64,000 nt of DNA from JACCXE01 sp963718605 (GTDB lineage: Bacteria > Actinomycetota > Acidimicrobiia > Acidimicrobiales > JACCXE01), in NCBI GenBank assembly GCA_963718605.1, contig OY970363.1:3286001-3350000 (forward strand), written 5' to 3'. This document shows, one piece after another, positions 40,875 to 49,365 of the stretch (position 1 is the stretch's first letter; each line of letters starts with the position of its first letter). The position numbers were made by a program, and so were the translations under genes. The notes beneath the pieces are model-generated. The model was not told the DNA's origin, made no database searches, and worked only from the letters and a program-made list of their open reading frames with translations.

Positions 40875-41654
40875 GTGCCGTATGACGTTGTAACCCCGGT
40901 GTACTCGGGGCCGTTCGACCTTCTGTTGCACCTCATCACGAAGGACGAGGTCGAGCTGTGGGAGGTCCAGCTCTCGGACATCGTCGACGCCTTCGTGGCC
41001 GAACTCGAGGCGATGACGGGGCTCGACCTTGATGTCGCGACGGACTTCCTGTTGACCGCCGCGGTGCTGGTCGAGCTCAAGACCCGGCGGTTGCTGCCGG
41101 GGCGCAACGACGGCGATCTCGACGAAGAGCTGGCGTTGTGGGAAGAGCGCGACCTCCTTATCGCGCGGTTGCTCGAATGCAAGACGTTCAAGGACGCGGC
41201 GCGCGCGCTCGAAAAGTTGGGCGACCGCGCCGGCCTGGCGCTGCCGCGCACGTCCGGCATCGAGGAAGCATTTCTTGGCATCGCCCCTGACCTGCTCGCC
41301 GGCGTCACGCCGGACCAGCTCGCGGCCGCGTTTGGACGCGCAGCGGAGCCCAAGCCGATCCCCAGTGTGGATCTCGAGCACGTGGCGCCGATTCGGCTCA
41401 GCGTCGCCGAGGCCGTCGCCAGTTTGGTGACGAAGTTGCCGCAGCGAGGGCCGACTACGTTCCGCAGCCTCGCCGGAGAAGTCGCGAGCCGCCTCGAAGT
41501 GATCGTCACGTTCTTGGCGTTGCTCGAGCTGTACAAGCAGGGCCTGATCGACCTCGGCCAGGAAGAACGCTTTTCGGCGCTGAGCGTCGTGTGGATCGGC
41601 GGCGACGACCCGGACGCCGTGGCCGACTTGCTCGTGGAGGACTACCAAGGATGA
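40875..41654 (+). CDS. scpA: Segregation and condensation protein A
   Basis: Kleisin subunit of the SMC-ScpAB condensin that organises and separates chromosomes. The N-terminal domain starts YSGPFDLLLHLITKDEVELW, with DFLLTAAVLVELKTRRLLP, and the C-terminal winged helix has VTFLALLELYKQGLIDLGQ, both typical. It has 259 residues. GTG 40875. The stop overlaps the scpB ATG (ATGA). In many Actinobacteria a parA gene precedes scpA; here trpS and an HD gene lie upstream instead. Confidence 0.94.
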   Translation: MPYDVVTPVYSGPFDLLLHLITKDEVELWEVQLSDIVDAFVAELEAMTGLDLDVATDFLLTAAVLVELKTRRLLPGRNDGDLDEELALWEERDLLIARLLECKTFKDAARALEKLGDRAGLALPRTSGIEEAFLGIAPDLLAGVTPDQLAAAFGRAAEPKPIPSVDLEHVAPIRLSVAEAVASLVTKLPQRGPTTFRSLAGEVASRLEVIVTFLALLELYKQGLIDLGQEERFSALSVVWIGGDDPDAVADLLVEDYQG

Positions 41655-42283
41655 CCGTTTCAACCGAGAGCCGCCGAGCCTTCGAGGCATTGCTCATGGT
41701 GGCCGACGAGCCGATCCCGGCGGGCCTGTGCGCGCAGCTGCTCGAGATCAGCCAGGCCGATCTCGACGAGTTGGCCGACACTCTGATCGCCGAATACGAA
41801 TCGTCCGACCGCGGGTTCGTGTTGCGCCGGGTCGCAGGCGGCTATCGCTTTTACAGCCATCCGGACCTGGCGGCCTACGTCGAGCGCTTCGTGCTCGAAG
41901 GCCAGTCGGCCCGCCTGTCGAACGCCGCACTCGAGACACTCGCGATCGTGGCGTACAAGCAGCCGATCTCCCGTGGACAGATCGCCGAGATCCGGGGCGT
42001 GAACGTCGACTCGACTCTGCGCACGCTCGTTATCCGGGGCTACGCGGCCGAAGTCGGGCGCGACCCCGGCCCGGGCCAAGCCGTGCTGTACGGCACCACG
42101 CCGATGTTTCTCGAGAAGCTTGGCCTCGACAGCCTGTCCGACTTGCCGCCGCTGGCCGACTTCGTGCCCGGCCCCGAGGTGATGGCCGGTTTCGAGAACA
42201 GCCTGCGCTCGGTTCCCTCCACGGAGGTGTCCGATGCGGATTCCGACGTGGCAAAAGAGTCAGAACCGGTCGAAACTTCGTGA
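41651..42283 (+). CDS. scpB: Segregation and condensation protein B
   Basis: Winged-helix partner of ScpA in the SMC complex. The family landmarks FEALLMVADEPIPA, GGYRFYSHPDLAAYVE, LSNAALETLAIVAYKQPISR and IRGVNVDSTLRTL are all present; the long helix after the second winged helix is followed by an acidic tail rich in Ser, Asp and Glu. It has 210 residues. ATG 41651 is chosen over upstream frames that overlap scpA with Arg-rich noise. The stop overlaps the rluB GTG (GTGA). Confidence 0.95.
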   Translation: MTVSTESRRAFEALLMVADEPIPAGLCAQLLEISQADLDELADTLIAEYESSDRGFVLRRVAGGYRFYSHPDLAAYVERFVLEGQSARLSNAALETLAIVAYKQPISRGQIAEIRGVNVDSTLRTLVIRGYAAEVGRDPGPGQAVLYGTTPMFLEKLGLDSLSDLPPLADFVPGPEVMAGFENSLRSVPSTEVSDADSDVAKESEPVETS

Positions 42284-43024
42284 CCGACGCCGCCGTCGAA
42301 GGCGACGGTGAGCGGCTACAGAAAACGCTGGCCCGGCTTGGTTTCGGAAGCCGGCGCGTGTGCGAGAACCTGATCGCCGACGGGCTCGTCACCGTGAATG
42401 GCGAGGTGGCGCAGCTCGGTCGGCGCGTGGATGTCGACAACGACGTGCTCGAAGTCGAACGGCATCCCCGTCGGCATCCGTCCCGGCCTCGTCTATTACC
42501 TGCTGCACAAACCCGCCGGTGTGGTGACCACGGCCGCGGACACACACGATCGGCCGACGGTGGTCGAGATGGTGCCGGACGAGCCGCGCGTGTTTCCCGT
42601 CGGCCGGCTCGACCTCGAGACCGAAGGCTTGTTGCTGCTGACGAACGACGGCGAACTCACGCAGCGCCTCACGCATCCGTCCTTCGGCGTCGACAAGGAG
42701 TATCTGGCCCACGTCGAGGGCGAGCCGCACGCGGGCGCCGTCGGCAAGCTGCGCAAGGGTGTCGAGCTTGAGGATGGGGTGACCGCGCCGGCGAAGGTGG
42801 CAGTCCTCGACAAGTCCTTGTTGCGCATCACGATCCACGAGGGCCGCAACCGTCAGATTCGGCGCATGTGTGAAGCCGTCGGCTTTCCTGTGCTTCGCCT
42901 GGTGCGGACGCGTATCGGCCCGTTGCGCGACACCGCGCTCAAAGCCGGGGAGTGGCGTGAACTCACCCCCGAGGAAGTGTTGGACCTGTCGAAAACAGCG
43001 GGAGCGGCGCGGCCGGACGCGTAG
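42280..43024 (+). CDS. rluB: Ribosomal large-subunit pseudouridine synthase B, with one +1 frameshift
   Basis: Isomerises uridine 2605 of 23S rRNA in the RsuA family. An S4 RNA-binding domain (LQKTLARLGFGSRRVCENLIADG) is followed by the catalytic domain with YYLLHKPAGVVTT, VGRLDLETEGLLLLTNDGEL (catalytic Asp in RLD) and HEGRNRQIRRMCEAVG. An extra G near 42457 breaks the frame between the two domains; dropping it gives VLEVNGIPVGIRPG and 247 residues. GTG 42280 overlaps the scpB stop. The order scpA-scpB-rluB is conserved in Gram-positives. Confidence 0.9.
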
Positions 43025-43036
43025 CGTGGTCCGGTC

Positions 43037-44107
43037 ATGAACGAGCCCCATCGAGCGTCGATTGTCGGCACCGGATTGATCGGTGCGTCGGTCGCCCTCG
43101 CGTTGCGCGGGCAAGGCTGGACAGTGACGGGCACCGACACGGACGAGTCGCGCGCGCGCGAAGCGCTCGCCGCGGGGGTGATCGATGCAGTGGGGCTCGA
43201 TTCCGACGCCGATCTGGTCGTAATCGCGGTTCCGGTGTCGTCGGTCGCCGCCGCGGTAGCTCAGGCGCTCACCGCCTGCCCGAACGCCACCGTCACCGAC
43301 GTCGGTTCGGTGAAGGCGCCGATCGTGGCCGCGGTGGGTGACGCCCGTTTCGTCGGCGGACATCCGATGGCGGGATCCGAGCAGGATGGACTGAAGGGTG
43401 CCGACGCCAACCTGTTCAACGGCGCGACGTGGGTGCTGACGCCCACCGACGAAACGGACGCCACGCGCTACGCGAACCTTCGCGCTGCGATTTCGAGCAT
43501 CGGCGCCGATGTGGTGGAACTGGCGCCGGCCCGCCACGACGCGCTCGTCGCCCTCGTGTCCCACGTGCCCCACCTCACCGCCGCCACCCTGATGGGAATC
43601 GCGGCCTCGCAGGCCGAAGAGCACTCGGCTCTGTTGCGGCTCGCCGCCGGTGGCTTTCGGGACATGACCCGCATCGCCGCCGGCCATCCCGCGATTTGGC
43701 CCGACATCTGCGCTGAGAATCGCGACGCGATCCTTGAGGGGCTGGACGCCCTGACCGACGCCTTGGCCGCGGTGCGCGCCACCGTTGCCGACGGCGACCG
43801 CGGCGGACTGCTGGCGCGGCTCGAAGTCGCGCGGGCGGCTCGCATCAATTTGCCGGCCCGCTTTGCCATGGCGGAAGAACTCGTCGAAGTCCGCATCCCG
43901 GTGCCCGACCGCAAGGGCGTGCTGGCCGAGATCACCACGCTGGCGGGCGACCTCGACGTGAGCATCGTCGACCTCGAAATCGCACACTCCGTCGAAGGCG
44001 ATCGCGGCGTGCTCATCGTCACAATTGACGCGCTGGCATCGGACCGCGTCTGCGAGGCCCTCACCGACCGCGGGTACAAGCCCTCGGCGTCGCCCGTAGG
44101 CCGATGA
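43037..44107 (+). CDS. tyrA: Prephenate dehydrogenase with ACT domain
   Basis: NAD(P)-dependent oxidative decarboxylation of prephenate to 4-hydroxyphenylpyruvate for tyrosine. The Rossmann motif VGTGLIGASVALAL opens the protein, and GGHPMAGSEQDGLKGA holds the substrate site. SHVPHLTAATLM matches the dimerisation region. The C-terminal 70 residues (EVRIPVPDRKGVLAEITTLA) are an ACT domain, suggesting feedback control by tyrosine. It has 356 residues. TAGCGT lies nine bases before ATG 43037. The stop overlaps the aroA ATG. Confidence 0.93.
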   Translation: MNEPHRASIVGTGLIGASVALALRGQGWTVTGTDTDESRAREALAAGVIDAVGLDSDADLVVIAVPVSSVAAAVAQALTACPNATVTDVGSVKAPIVAAVGDARFVGGHPMAGSEQDGLKGADANLFNGATWVLTPTDETDATRYANLRAAISSIGADVVELAPARHDALVALVSHVPHLTAATLMGIAASQAEEHSALLRLAAGGFRDMTRIAAGHPAIWPDICAENRDAILEGLDALTDALAAVRATVADGDRGGLLARLEVARAARINLPARFAMAEELVEVRIPVPDRKGVLAEITTLAGDLDVSIVDLEIAHSVEGDRGVLIVTIDALASDRVCEALTDRGYKPSASPVGR

Positions 44108-45366
44108 CGCCGCGCGTCATCACTCCCGCGACCGGGGCAATCTACGGGCGCCCCACGGTGCCGGGCTCGAAGAGCATCACGAACCGGGCGTTGCTGATCG
44201 CCGGTCTTGCGCAGGGCACGTCCACGCTCACCGGCGCCCTCGTGGCCGACGACAGCGGGGCGATGATCGCCGCGGTGCGCGCGCTGGGCGCGTCGGTGTT
44301 GGTGTCGCCCGACGGCACCGAACTCGTCGTGGAGGGAACCGGCGGGCGGCTGCCGGCCAACGCGATCGCGCTCTACGCGAACCAGGCAGCCACGGTCGGC
44401 CGTTTCCTCACCGCGGTCGCCGCGGCATCGCCGGTCGCCGTGACCATCGACGCCGACCCGCAACTGCGGGCGCGTCCGATGAAGCCGCTTTTCGACGCGC
44501 TCGCCGCGTTGGGCGCGCAGGTAAAGGACACGGACGGTGCGCTGCCGGTCACCATCGTCGGCCCCGCGCGCGGCGGTGCGATCACCGTGCCCGCGGACAT
44601 TTCGAGCCAGTTCATATCGGCGCTGCTGATCGCGGGCCCGCTGTTCGCCAAGGGCATTCAGATCAACCTTGAGGGCGCGCAAGTGTCCGCCGGGTACGTC
44701 GCGATGACGGCGGCGGTGATGTCCAAGTTCGCCATGGGTCCGGCGTTGTATCCGTCCGCGTGCGCGGTGCCGCCCGGCACCTACAAGGCTGTCGCGCACT
44801 ACGCCATCGAGCCCGACGCCAGCGCGGCGTCATATTTCTTCGGGGCCGCGGCCATGACCGGTGGTGAGGTCCGAGTCGACGGCTTTGGCAGTCTCAGCAC
44901 CCAGGCCGACGTGCGGTTCGTGCGGATCCTGCAACAGATGGGCGCGGTCGTCGCGATGGGGTTTCACGACGCAGTCGTGGGCGGCGCGCCGCTGCACGGC
45001 ATCGACGTCGACATGTCGGACTGCTCGGACATGGTGCCGTCTGTCGCGGTGGTCGCGGCCACGGCGAGCTCGCCCACCACGATTCGCGGCGTGGAGTTCA
45101 TCCGCCGCAAGGAAACCGACCGCATCGCCGTGACCGTGCGCGAGTTACGCAAGTGCGGGCTGACCGTTGACGAGCACGATGACGGCATGACCATCCACCC
45201 CGGGCCACGCCATGGGGCCGTGATCGACCCCGCCGGTGATCACCGCATGGCTATGGCGTTCGCGGTCCTGGGCCTCGTGACGCCCGGCATGGCTATCGAG
45301 GATCCGGCGTGCGTGGCCAAGACGTTTCCCGATTTCTGGGACGTGCTGGATAGTTTGCTCACGTGA
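44104..45366 (+). CDS. aroA: 3-phosphoshikimate 1-carboxyvinyltransferase (EPSP synthase)
   Basis: Adds enolpyruvate to shikimate-3-phosphate in the aromatic amino acid pathway. PGSKSITNRALLIAGLA (phosphate-binding Lys/Ser) and the late DHRMAMAFAVLGL are the two family signatures, with LRARPMKPLFDALAALGA and RRKETDRIA between. It has 420 residues. In the site often written LPGSKS and QTAT, the latter appears as NQAATVGRF. ATG 44104 overlaps the tyrA stop and the stop overlaps cmk. Confidence 0.96.
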   Translation: MTPRVITPATGAIYGRPTVPGSKSITNRALLIAGLAQGTSTLTGALVADDSGAMIAAVRALGASVLVSPDGTELVVEGTGGRLPANAIALYANQAATVGRFLTAVAAASPVAVTIDADPQLRARPMKPLFDALAALGAQVKDTDGALPVTIVGPARGGAITVPADISSQFISALLIAGPLFAKGIQINLEGAQVSAGYVAMTAAVMSKFAMGPALYPSACAVPPGTYKAVAHYAIEPDASAASYFFGAAAMTGGEVRVDGFGSLSTQADVRFVRILQQMGAVVAMGFHDAVVGGAPLHGIDVDMSDCSDMVPSVAVVAATASSPTTIRGVEFIRRKETDRIAVTVRELRKCGLTVDEHDDGMTIHPGPRHGAVIDPAGDHRMAMAFAVLGLVTPGMAIEDPACVAKTFPDFWDVLDSLLT

Positions 45367-45986
45367 TGGTCATTGCAATCGACGGGCCGGCCGGTTCCGG
45401 CAAGTCAACGGTGGCTCGCACCGTCGCGCAGCGACTCGGCCTCGCGCACCTCGACACAGGTGCGATGTACCGGTCCGTCGCCTTCGCCGCCCTCGACCGC
45501 GGCGTCGACACCGCTGACCTCGAAGCGGTGGCGAATTTGGCTCGGCGCCTCACGATCGAGGTGGCCGACGAGACGGTGACGGTGGACGGCGTGGATGCCA
45601 CGGAGGCGATCCGCACCGAGGCGATTACGAAGGCGGTCACCGCCGTTGCGTCGAACCCGGCGGTGCGTGAGGTGATGGTGGCCAAGCAACGCGACTGGAT
45701 CGAGCGCCACGACGGCGGCGTGCTCGAGGGCCGCGACATCGGCACCGTGGTGTGTCCTGACGCAACGGTGAAGGTGTATCTGATCGCAGACCCAGAAGTG
45801 CGGGCCCAGCGGCGCGCCGCCGAGCAGAACGAGGCGGTGGCCAACGACATGGCCCGGCGCGACCAGGCGGACTCGCAACGGGCGGTGTCGCCGCTGATGC
45901 GGGCCGACGACGCGGCGGAGATTGACACGACCCACTTGTCGATCGCAGAAGTGGTCGACGTTGTGCTCGGACTGGTGCCGGCGTGA
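45366..45986 (+). CDS. cmk: Cytidylate kinase
   Basis: Phosphorylates CMP and dCMP. The P-loop IDGPAGSGKSTVA, LDTGAMYRSVA and LEGRDIGTVVCPDA are diagnostic; the NMP-binding insert and lid RRDQADSQRAVSPL are intact. It has 206 residues. ATG 45366 overlaps the aroA stop; a GTG three bases earlier (45363) would add one residue. The GTG start of the acyltransferase overlaps its stop. Confidence 0.95.
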   Translation: MVIAIDGPAGSGKSTVARTVAQRLGLAHLDTGAMYRSVAFAALDRGVDTADLEAVANLARRLTIEVADETVTVDGVDATEAIRTEAITKAVTAVASNPAVREVMVAKQRDWIERHDGGVLEGRDIGTVVCPDATVKVYLIADPEVRAQRRAAEQNEAVANDMARRDQADSQRAVSPLMRADDAAEIDTTHLSIAEVVDVVLGLVPA

Positions 45987-46663
45987 GAGACCCGGGAATT
46001 CGCCGGCGCACGCGCGCCCAGCGCATCACGTACTTCGTCGTGCGCACTGTCCTGACGGCGTTCGTCAAGGTCTTCTGGCGTGCGACCATCAGCGGAACCG
46101 AGTACATCCCGAAGACCGGCGGCTTCATTGTGGCGCCTGTCCACCGCTCGAACATCGACACGTTCCCGATGGTCGGCATGACCAGGCGGCGCATGTCGTT
46201 CATGGGCAAGGACGGACTCTGGAAGCACAAGATCGGCGCCTGGTTCTTCGACATGATGGGTGGCTACCCGGTGCATCGCGGCAAGGTCGACCGCAAGGCC
46301 ATCAAGCAGTGCATCGACGTGGCCGCGAACGGTGAAGGCCTGATCTTGTTTCCGGAAGGAACCCGGCAACGCGGACCGGTGGTGTGCGAACTGCTCGAAG
46401 GAACCGCGTACATCGCGTCAAAGGCCGGAGTGCCCATCATCCCGCTCGGCATCGGCGGCACCGAACAGGCGATGCCGGTCGGCTCAAAGATGATCCGACC
46501 CGTGAAGCTGCACTACGAGCTCGGCCCACCTATTCCTGCGCCCGTCGGCGAGGACGGAGGACGCGCGTCACGCGAGCAACTGCACGCGACAACGGCGCAT
46601 CTAAAAGAAGAACTACAGCGCGTGTTCGACGTCGCCCGCGCCAAGGCGGGCGTAAAGGACTAA
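45983..46663 (+). CDS. 1-acylglycerol-3-phosphate O-acyltransferase (PlsC-like)
   Basis: Acylates lysophosphatidate or a similar acceptor at the membrane. APVHRSNIDTFP carries the HxxxxD catalytic motif, FPEGTRQRG the glycerol-phosphate binding block, and VPIIPLGIGG the fourth motif. It has 226 residues, with a single weakly hydrophobic N-terminal segment (FVVRTVLTAFVKVFW). GTG 45983 overlaps the cmk stop. In several Actinobacteria such a gene follows cmk, before der; here der is about 8 kb further on. Confidence 0.9.
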   Translation: MRDPGIRRRTRAQRITYFVVRTVLTAFVKVFWRATISGTEYIPKTGGFIVAPVHRSNIDTFPMVGMTRRRMSFMGKDGLWKHKIGAWFFDMMGGYPVHRGKVDRKAIKQCIDVAANGEGLILFPEGTRQRGPVVCELLEGTAYIASKAGVPIIPLGIGGTEQAMPVGSKMIRPVKLHYELGPPIPAPVGEDGGRASREQLHATTAHLKEELQRVFDVARAKAGVKD

Positions 46664-46667
46664 CTCG

Positions 46668-47240
46668 TTAGCCGGCGACGGCGCCGTGGGTGAACACGCG
46701 GCGCACCATCGGCTCGAAGTGCTCAAGCGGGTACGTCTCGCCGTTCGGGTCGAACGCGATCTGGTCCCACTCATCCGCGAACTGCGCCGTGAGCTCGAAC
46801 CACGGCTCGCCCTGGTACTGCTCGCGGGCGTTCGGGTCCATACCCAGGTGCTCGTAGTAGTGGCGGCCCTGGAAGTCCTGATGGACGCGGATCATGTTGT
46901 AGACGTCCGACCGCACGTAGGGCTTGAGGATCTCGGCCGCGATGCCGCCGTGGTTCGACACGGTGATGGCCTTGCCGATGTCGTGGCAGAGCGAGGCGAC
47001 GATCACTTCTTCGTCGGCGCCGGCCTTCTCCGCGTACGTCGCGGTTTGCAGGCAGTGCGTCAGTTGGTCGGTGGAGAACCCGTCCACGATCTCACGGAGC
47101 GAGCGCAGCATCCCGAGGATGCGCTCGGGCACGCGGGCGGCGCCCTTGCCGTGCTCGGTGACGATTTCCATCCACTGGTCCTTGGTGGACTCGTCCATCC
47201 GGGTGAACTGCTCGGTGCCTCGATCGGTGGTGACGGTCAT
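46668..47240 (-). CDS. HD-domain protein, predicted mixed-valent diiron oxygenase type
   Basis: The 190-residue protein has six candidate metal ligands spaced as in PhnZ/TmpB and inositol oxygenase: His in QLTHCLQTA, His-Asp in LCHDIGKAI, His in SNHGGIAAEIL, His in RVHQDFQGRHYY and Asp in FADEWDQIAFDP. PhnZ-type enzymes use a mixed-valent diiron site to cleave carbon-phosphorus bonds, so an oxygenase is more likely than a nucleotide phosphohydrolase. The neighbours are not phosphonate genes, so the substrate is open. It starts at ATG 47240, with TAGAAT six bases upstream. Confidence 0.78.
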   Translation of the reverse strand: MTVTTDRGTEQFTRMDESTKDQWMEIVTEHGKGAARVPERILGMLRSLREIVDGFSTDQLTHCLQTATYAEKAGADEEVIVASLCHDIGKAITVSNHGGIAAEILKPYVRSDVYNMIRVHQDFQGRHYYEHLGMDPNAREQYQGEPWFELTAQFADEWDQIAFDPNGETYPLEHFEPMVRRVFTHGAVAG

Positions 47241-47246
47241 GACGAC

Positions 47247-47252
47247 ATTCTA
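47247..47252 (-). promoter_or_regulatory. Putative -10 box for leaderless HD-oxygenase transcript
   Basis: TAGAAT ends six bases before the ATG at 47240 on the minus strand, and no ribosome binding site is present. Confidence 0.5.
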
Positions 47253-47308
47253 CCTGGGACTGGTTATTTGCGGGCAGGTCTGCTCATCTGCCCGTACCGT
47301 CGCACGCC

Positions 47309-47632
47309 GTGGTTGATGTCGAGCGAATGCGCGCCGACCTGCTCGTGGCCCGCAAGGCCCGCGACAAGGTGGCCGAGGTGGCGCTGAAGCGCGCCCTGGC
47401 GTTGCTCGACAACGCGGCCGCCCCACCGGCCCAACCCGTGAACAAATACGGCGCGGACAGGCCAACGGAAGTGCCCCGCCTGGCGTTGTCCGAGGCTGAT
47501 CATCGGCGGCTGCTGCAAGCCGAGCTCGACGAAAGCGAGATAGCGGCACAGCAATACGCCGACGGTGGTCGCGCCGACGCGGCTGAACGACTCCGCGCTG
47601 AAGCAGCCGTAATCGAGTCCTACCTGCGATGA
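47309..47632 (+). CDS. GatB/YqeY-like domain protein, short
   Basis: The 107-residue protein resembles one part of the YqeY family: RADLLVARKARDKVAEVALKRALALLDNA is like the N-terminal helices, and LSEADHRRLLQAELDESEIAAQQYADG with ERLRAEAAVIESYL like the C-terminal helices. YqeY is related to the tail of the GatB amidotransferase subunit, which contacts tRNA; its cellular role is unknown. GTG 47309 lies eight bases after TACCGT. The stop overlaps the ATG of the first ABC half. Confidence 0.75.
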   Translation: MVDVERMRADLLVARKARDKVAEVALKRALALLDNAAAPPAQPVNKYGADRPTEVPRLALSEADHRRLLQAELDESEIAAQQYADGGRADAAERLRAEAAVIESYLR

Positions 47633-49365
47633 AGTTTCGCGAGTGGCGCAGCCTCGTCACGACCTACCTGTTTCCTCACCGGCGCATCGTGGGAGCGCTG
47701 GCGGGCGCGTTGTTCCTGACGATCGGCCTCCAAGTCGCGACGCCCCAGGTCGTGCGCGTGTTCATCGATCGGGCCACTTCCGCCGACGGTGGTGGGCTCG
47801 GACTGCTTACGGCGCTCTACATCGGTGCTGTGCTCGTGCAGCAGCTGTTCGCGGTTACGACGGCGTGGCTGAGCGAGGTCGTGGGGTGGCTCACGACGAA
47901 CGACCTGCGCGGCGACCTCATGGCGCACTGCCTCGCGCTCGATCCGGACTTCCACGAAACGCATCCGCCCGGCGAGCTCATCGAGCGCATTGACGGTGAC
48001 CTCACTGGCTTGAGCATGTTCTTCGCGGAATTCCTGCTCAGCGTCGTGGGCAGCGCGCTGCTGTTGACCGGCGTGCTCGTCGTCGTGTGGTTCCAGAGTG
48101 TCTACGCCGGCGTGATCCTGACCGTCTTTGCCGCGTTCGCCGTGCTCCAGTTGACGTTGCTACGCCGCGTCGCCGCGAACGCGTGGGGCCGCTCGCGCGA
48201 GTCGAGCGCAGCGCTCTTCGGCTACCTCGAAGAACGCCTCGCGGGCATCGAAGACATTCGCTCGTCGGGGGCGGAGGAGACGACCCTGCGCGGGTTCTAC
48301 GGCCGCGCCCGTGACCGCCTCTGGACCACCAGTCGGGCGCGCCAGATGGACGCGATCGGCTGGGCCAACAACAACCTCGTGCAGACAGCCTCGAACGCGA
48401 TTGCGTTTGCCATTCCCGCCGTGCTCGTCCAGCGCGGGTCGATCTCTGTCGGCGCCGCATTCGCGCTGTACTTCTACGCCCAACTACTCATGCAGCCGCT
48501 GGCGAACATGTCACACCAGGTCGAGGCGTTGCAGCAGGCGATTGCTGGTGGTCGGCGCGTCCTCGCGCTTTTGGCCATCGAGCCCAAGGTCGTCGACGGA
48601 CCGGGAGCGGGTTTGCCGCCGGGTGCGCTCGCGGTGACGTTGCGCGGCGTGTCCTTCGGCTATGGCGCGGATGCCGACGTCCTGCACGATCTCAGCGTCG
48701 ACGTCGCCCCCGGAAGCGTGCTTGGGATCGTCGGCCGTACCGGCAGTGGAAAGTCCTCCATCGCACGACTACTGGTGCGGTTCCACGATCCGCGCCGCGG
48801 CGCCGTCCTGGTCGGCGACGTAGATGTCCGCGAGATGCAACGCCACCAGTTGCGTGAACGCGTCGCATTAGTCACCCAGGAAGTGCATGTCTTGCGCGCC
48901 ACGGTGCGCGACAACCTGACCTTGTTCGACCCATCGGTGGGTGACGACACGATTATCGCCGCCCTTCGGATCCTTGGGCTCGGGCGCTGGTACGACGCCC
49001 TGCCCGAGGGCCTCGACACCATCGTGCGCGAGGGCGGCGCCGGGATGTCGGCCGGCGAAGCCCAGCTGTTGTCCTTCGGACGCGCCTTCCTGTCGAATCC
49101 ATCGGTCGTCGTGCTTGACGAAGCGTCGTCGCGGTTGGATCCGGCGACCGAGCGGGTGCTCGAAGACGCCGTCGACGCGCTCCTCCACGGACGTACGGGA
49201 GTAGTGATCGCACACCGGCTCGCGACCCTTGAACGATGCGACACGATCTGCGTGCTGGACCACGGCCGCATAGTCGAGTTCGGACGGCGCGTTGACCTCG
49301 CGCGCGACCCGGCGTCCCGGTTCGGCGCCCTGCTGCGCGCCGGCCTCGACGTGGTGCCGGGATGA
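47629..49365 (+). CDS. ABC exporter half-transporter, subunit 1 (degenerate signature motif)
   Basis: A 578-residue half-transporter with six membrane helices (about residues 15-300) and a nucleotide-binding domain. Walker A is GRTGSGKSS, Walker B VVVLDEASSRLD with the catalytic Glu, and the H-loop VIAHR is intact. The signature is GMSAGEAQ, a clear departure from LSGGQ. The next gene has a full LSGGQ but an altered Walker B, so the two probably form a heterodimer with one hydrolytic site. ATG 47629 overlaps the previous stop and its stop overlaps the partner. Substrate unknown. Confidence 0.88.
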   Translation: MKFREWRSLVTTYLFPHRRIVGALAGALFLTIGLQVATPQVVRVFIDRATSADGGGLGLLTALYIGAVLVQQLFAVTTAWLSEVVGWLTTNDLRGDLMAHCLALDPDFHETHPPGELIERIDGDLTGLSMFFAEFLLSVVGSALLLTGVLVVVWFQSVYAGVILTVFAAFAVLQLTLLRRVAANAWGRSRESSAALFGYLEERLAGIEDIRSSGAEETTLRGFYGRARDRLWTTSRARQMDAIGWANNNLVQTASNAIAFAIPAVLVQRGSISVGAAFALYFYAQLLMQPLANMSHQVEALQQAIAGGRRVLALLAIEPKVVDGPGAGLPPGALAVTLRGVSFGYGADADVLHDLSVDVAPGSVLGIVGRTGSGKSSIARLLVRFHDPRRGAVLVGDVDVREMQRHQLRERVALVTQEVHVLRATVRDNLTLFDPSVGDDTIIAALRILGLGRWYDALPEGLDTIVREGGAGMSAGEAQLLSFGRAFLSNPSVVVLDEASSRLDPATERVLEDAVDALLHGRTGVVIAHRLATLERCDTICVLDHGRIVEFGRRVDLARDPASRFGALLRAGLDVVPG

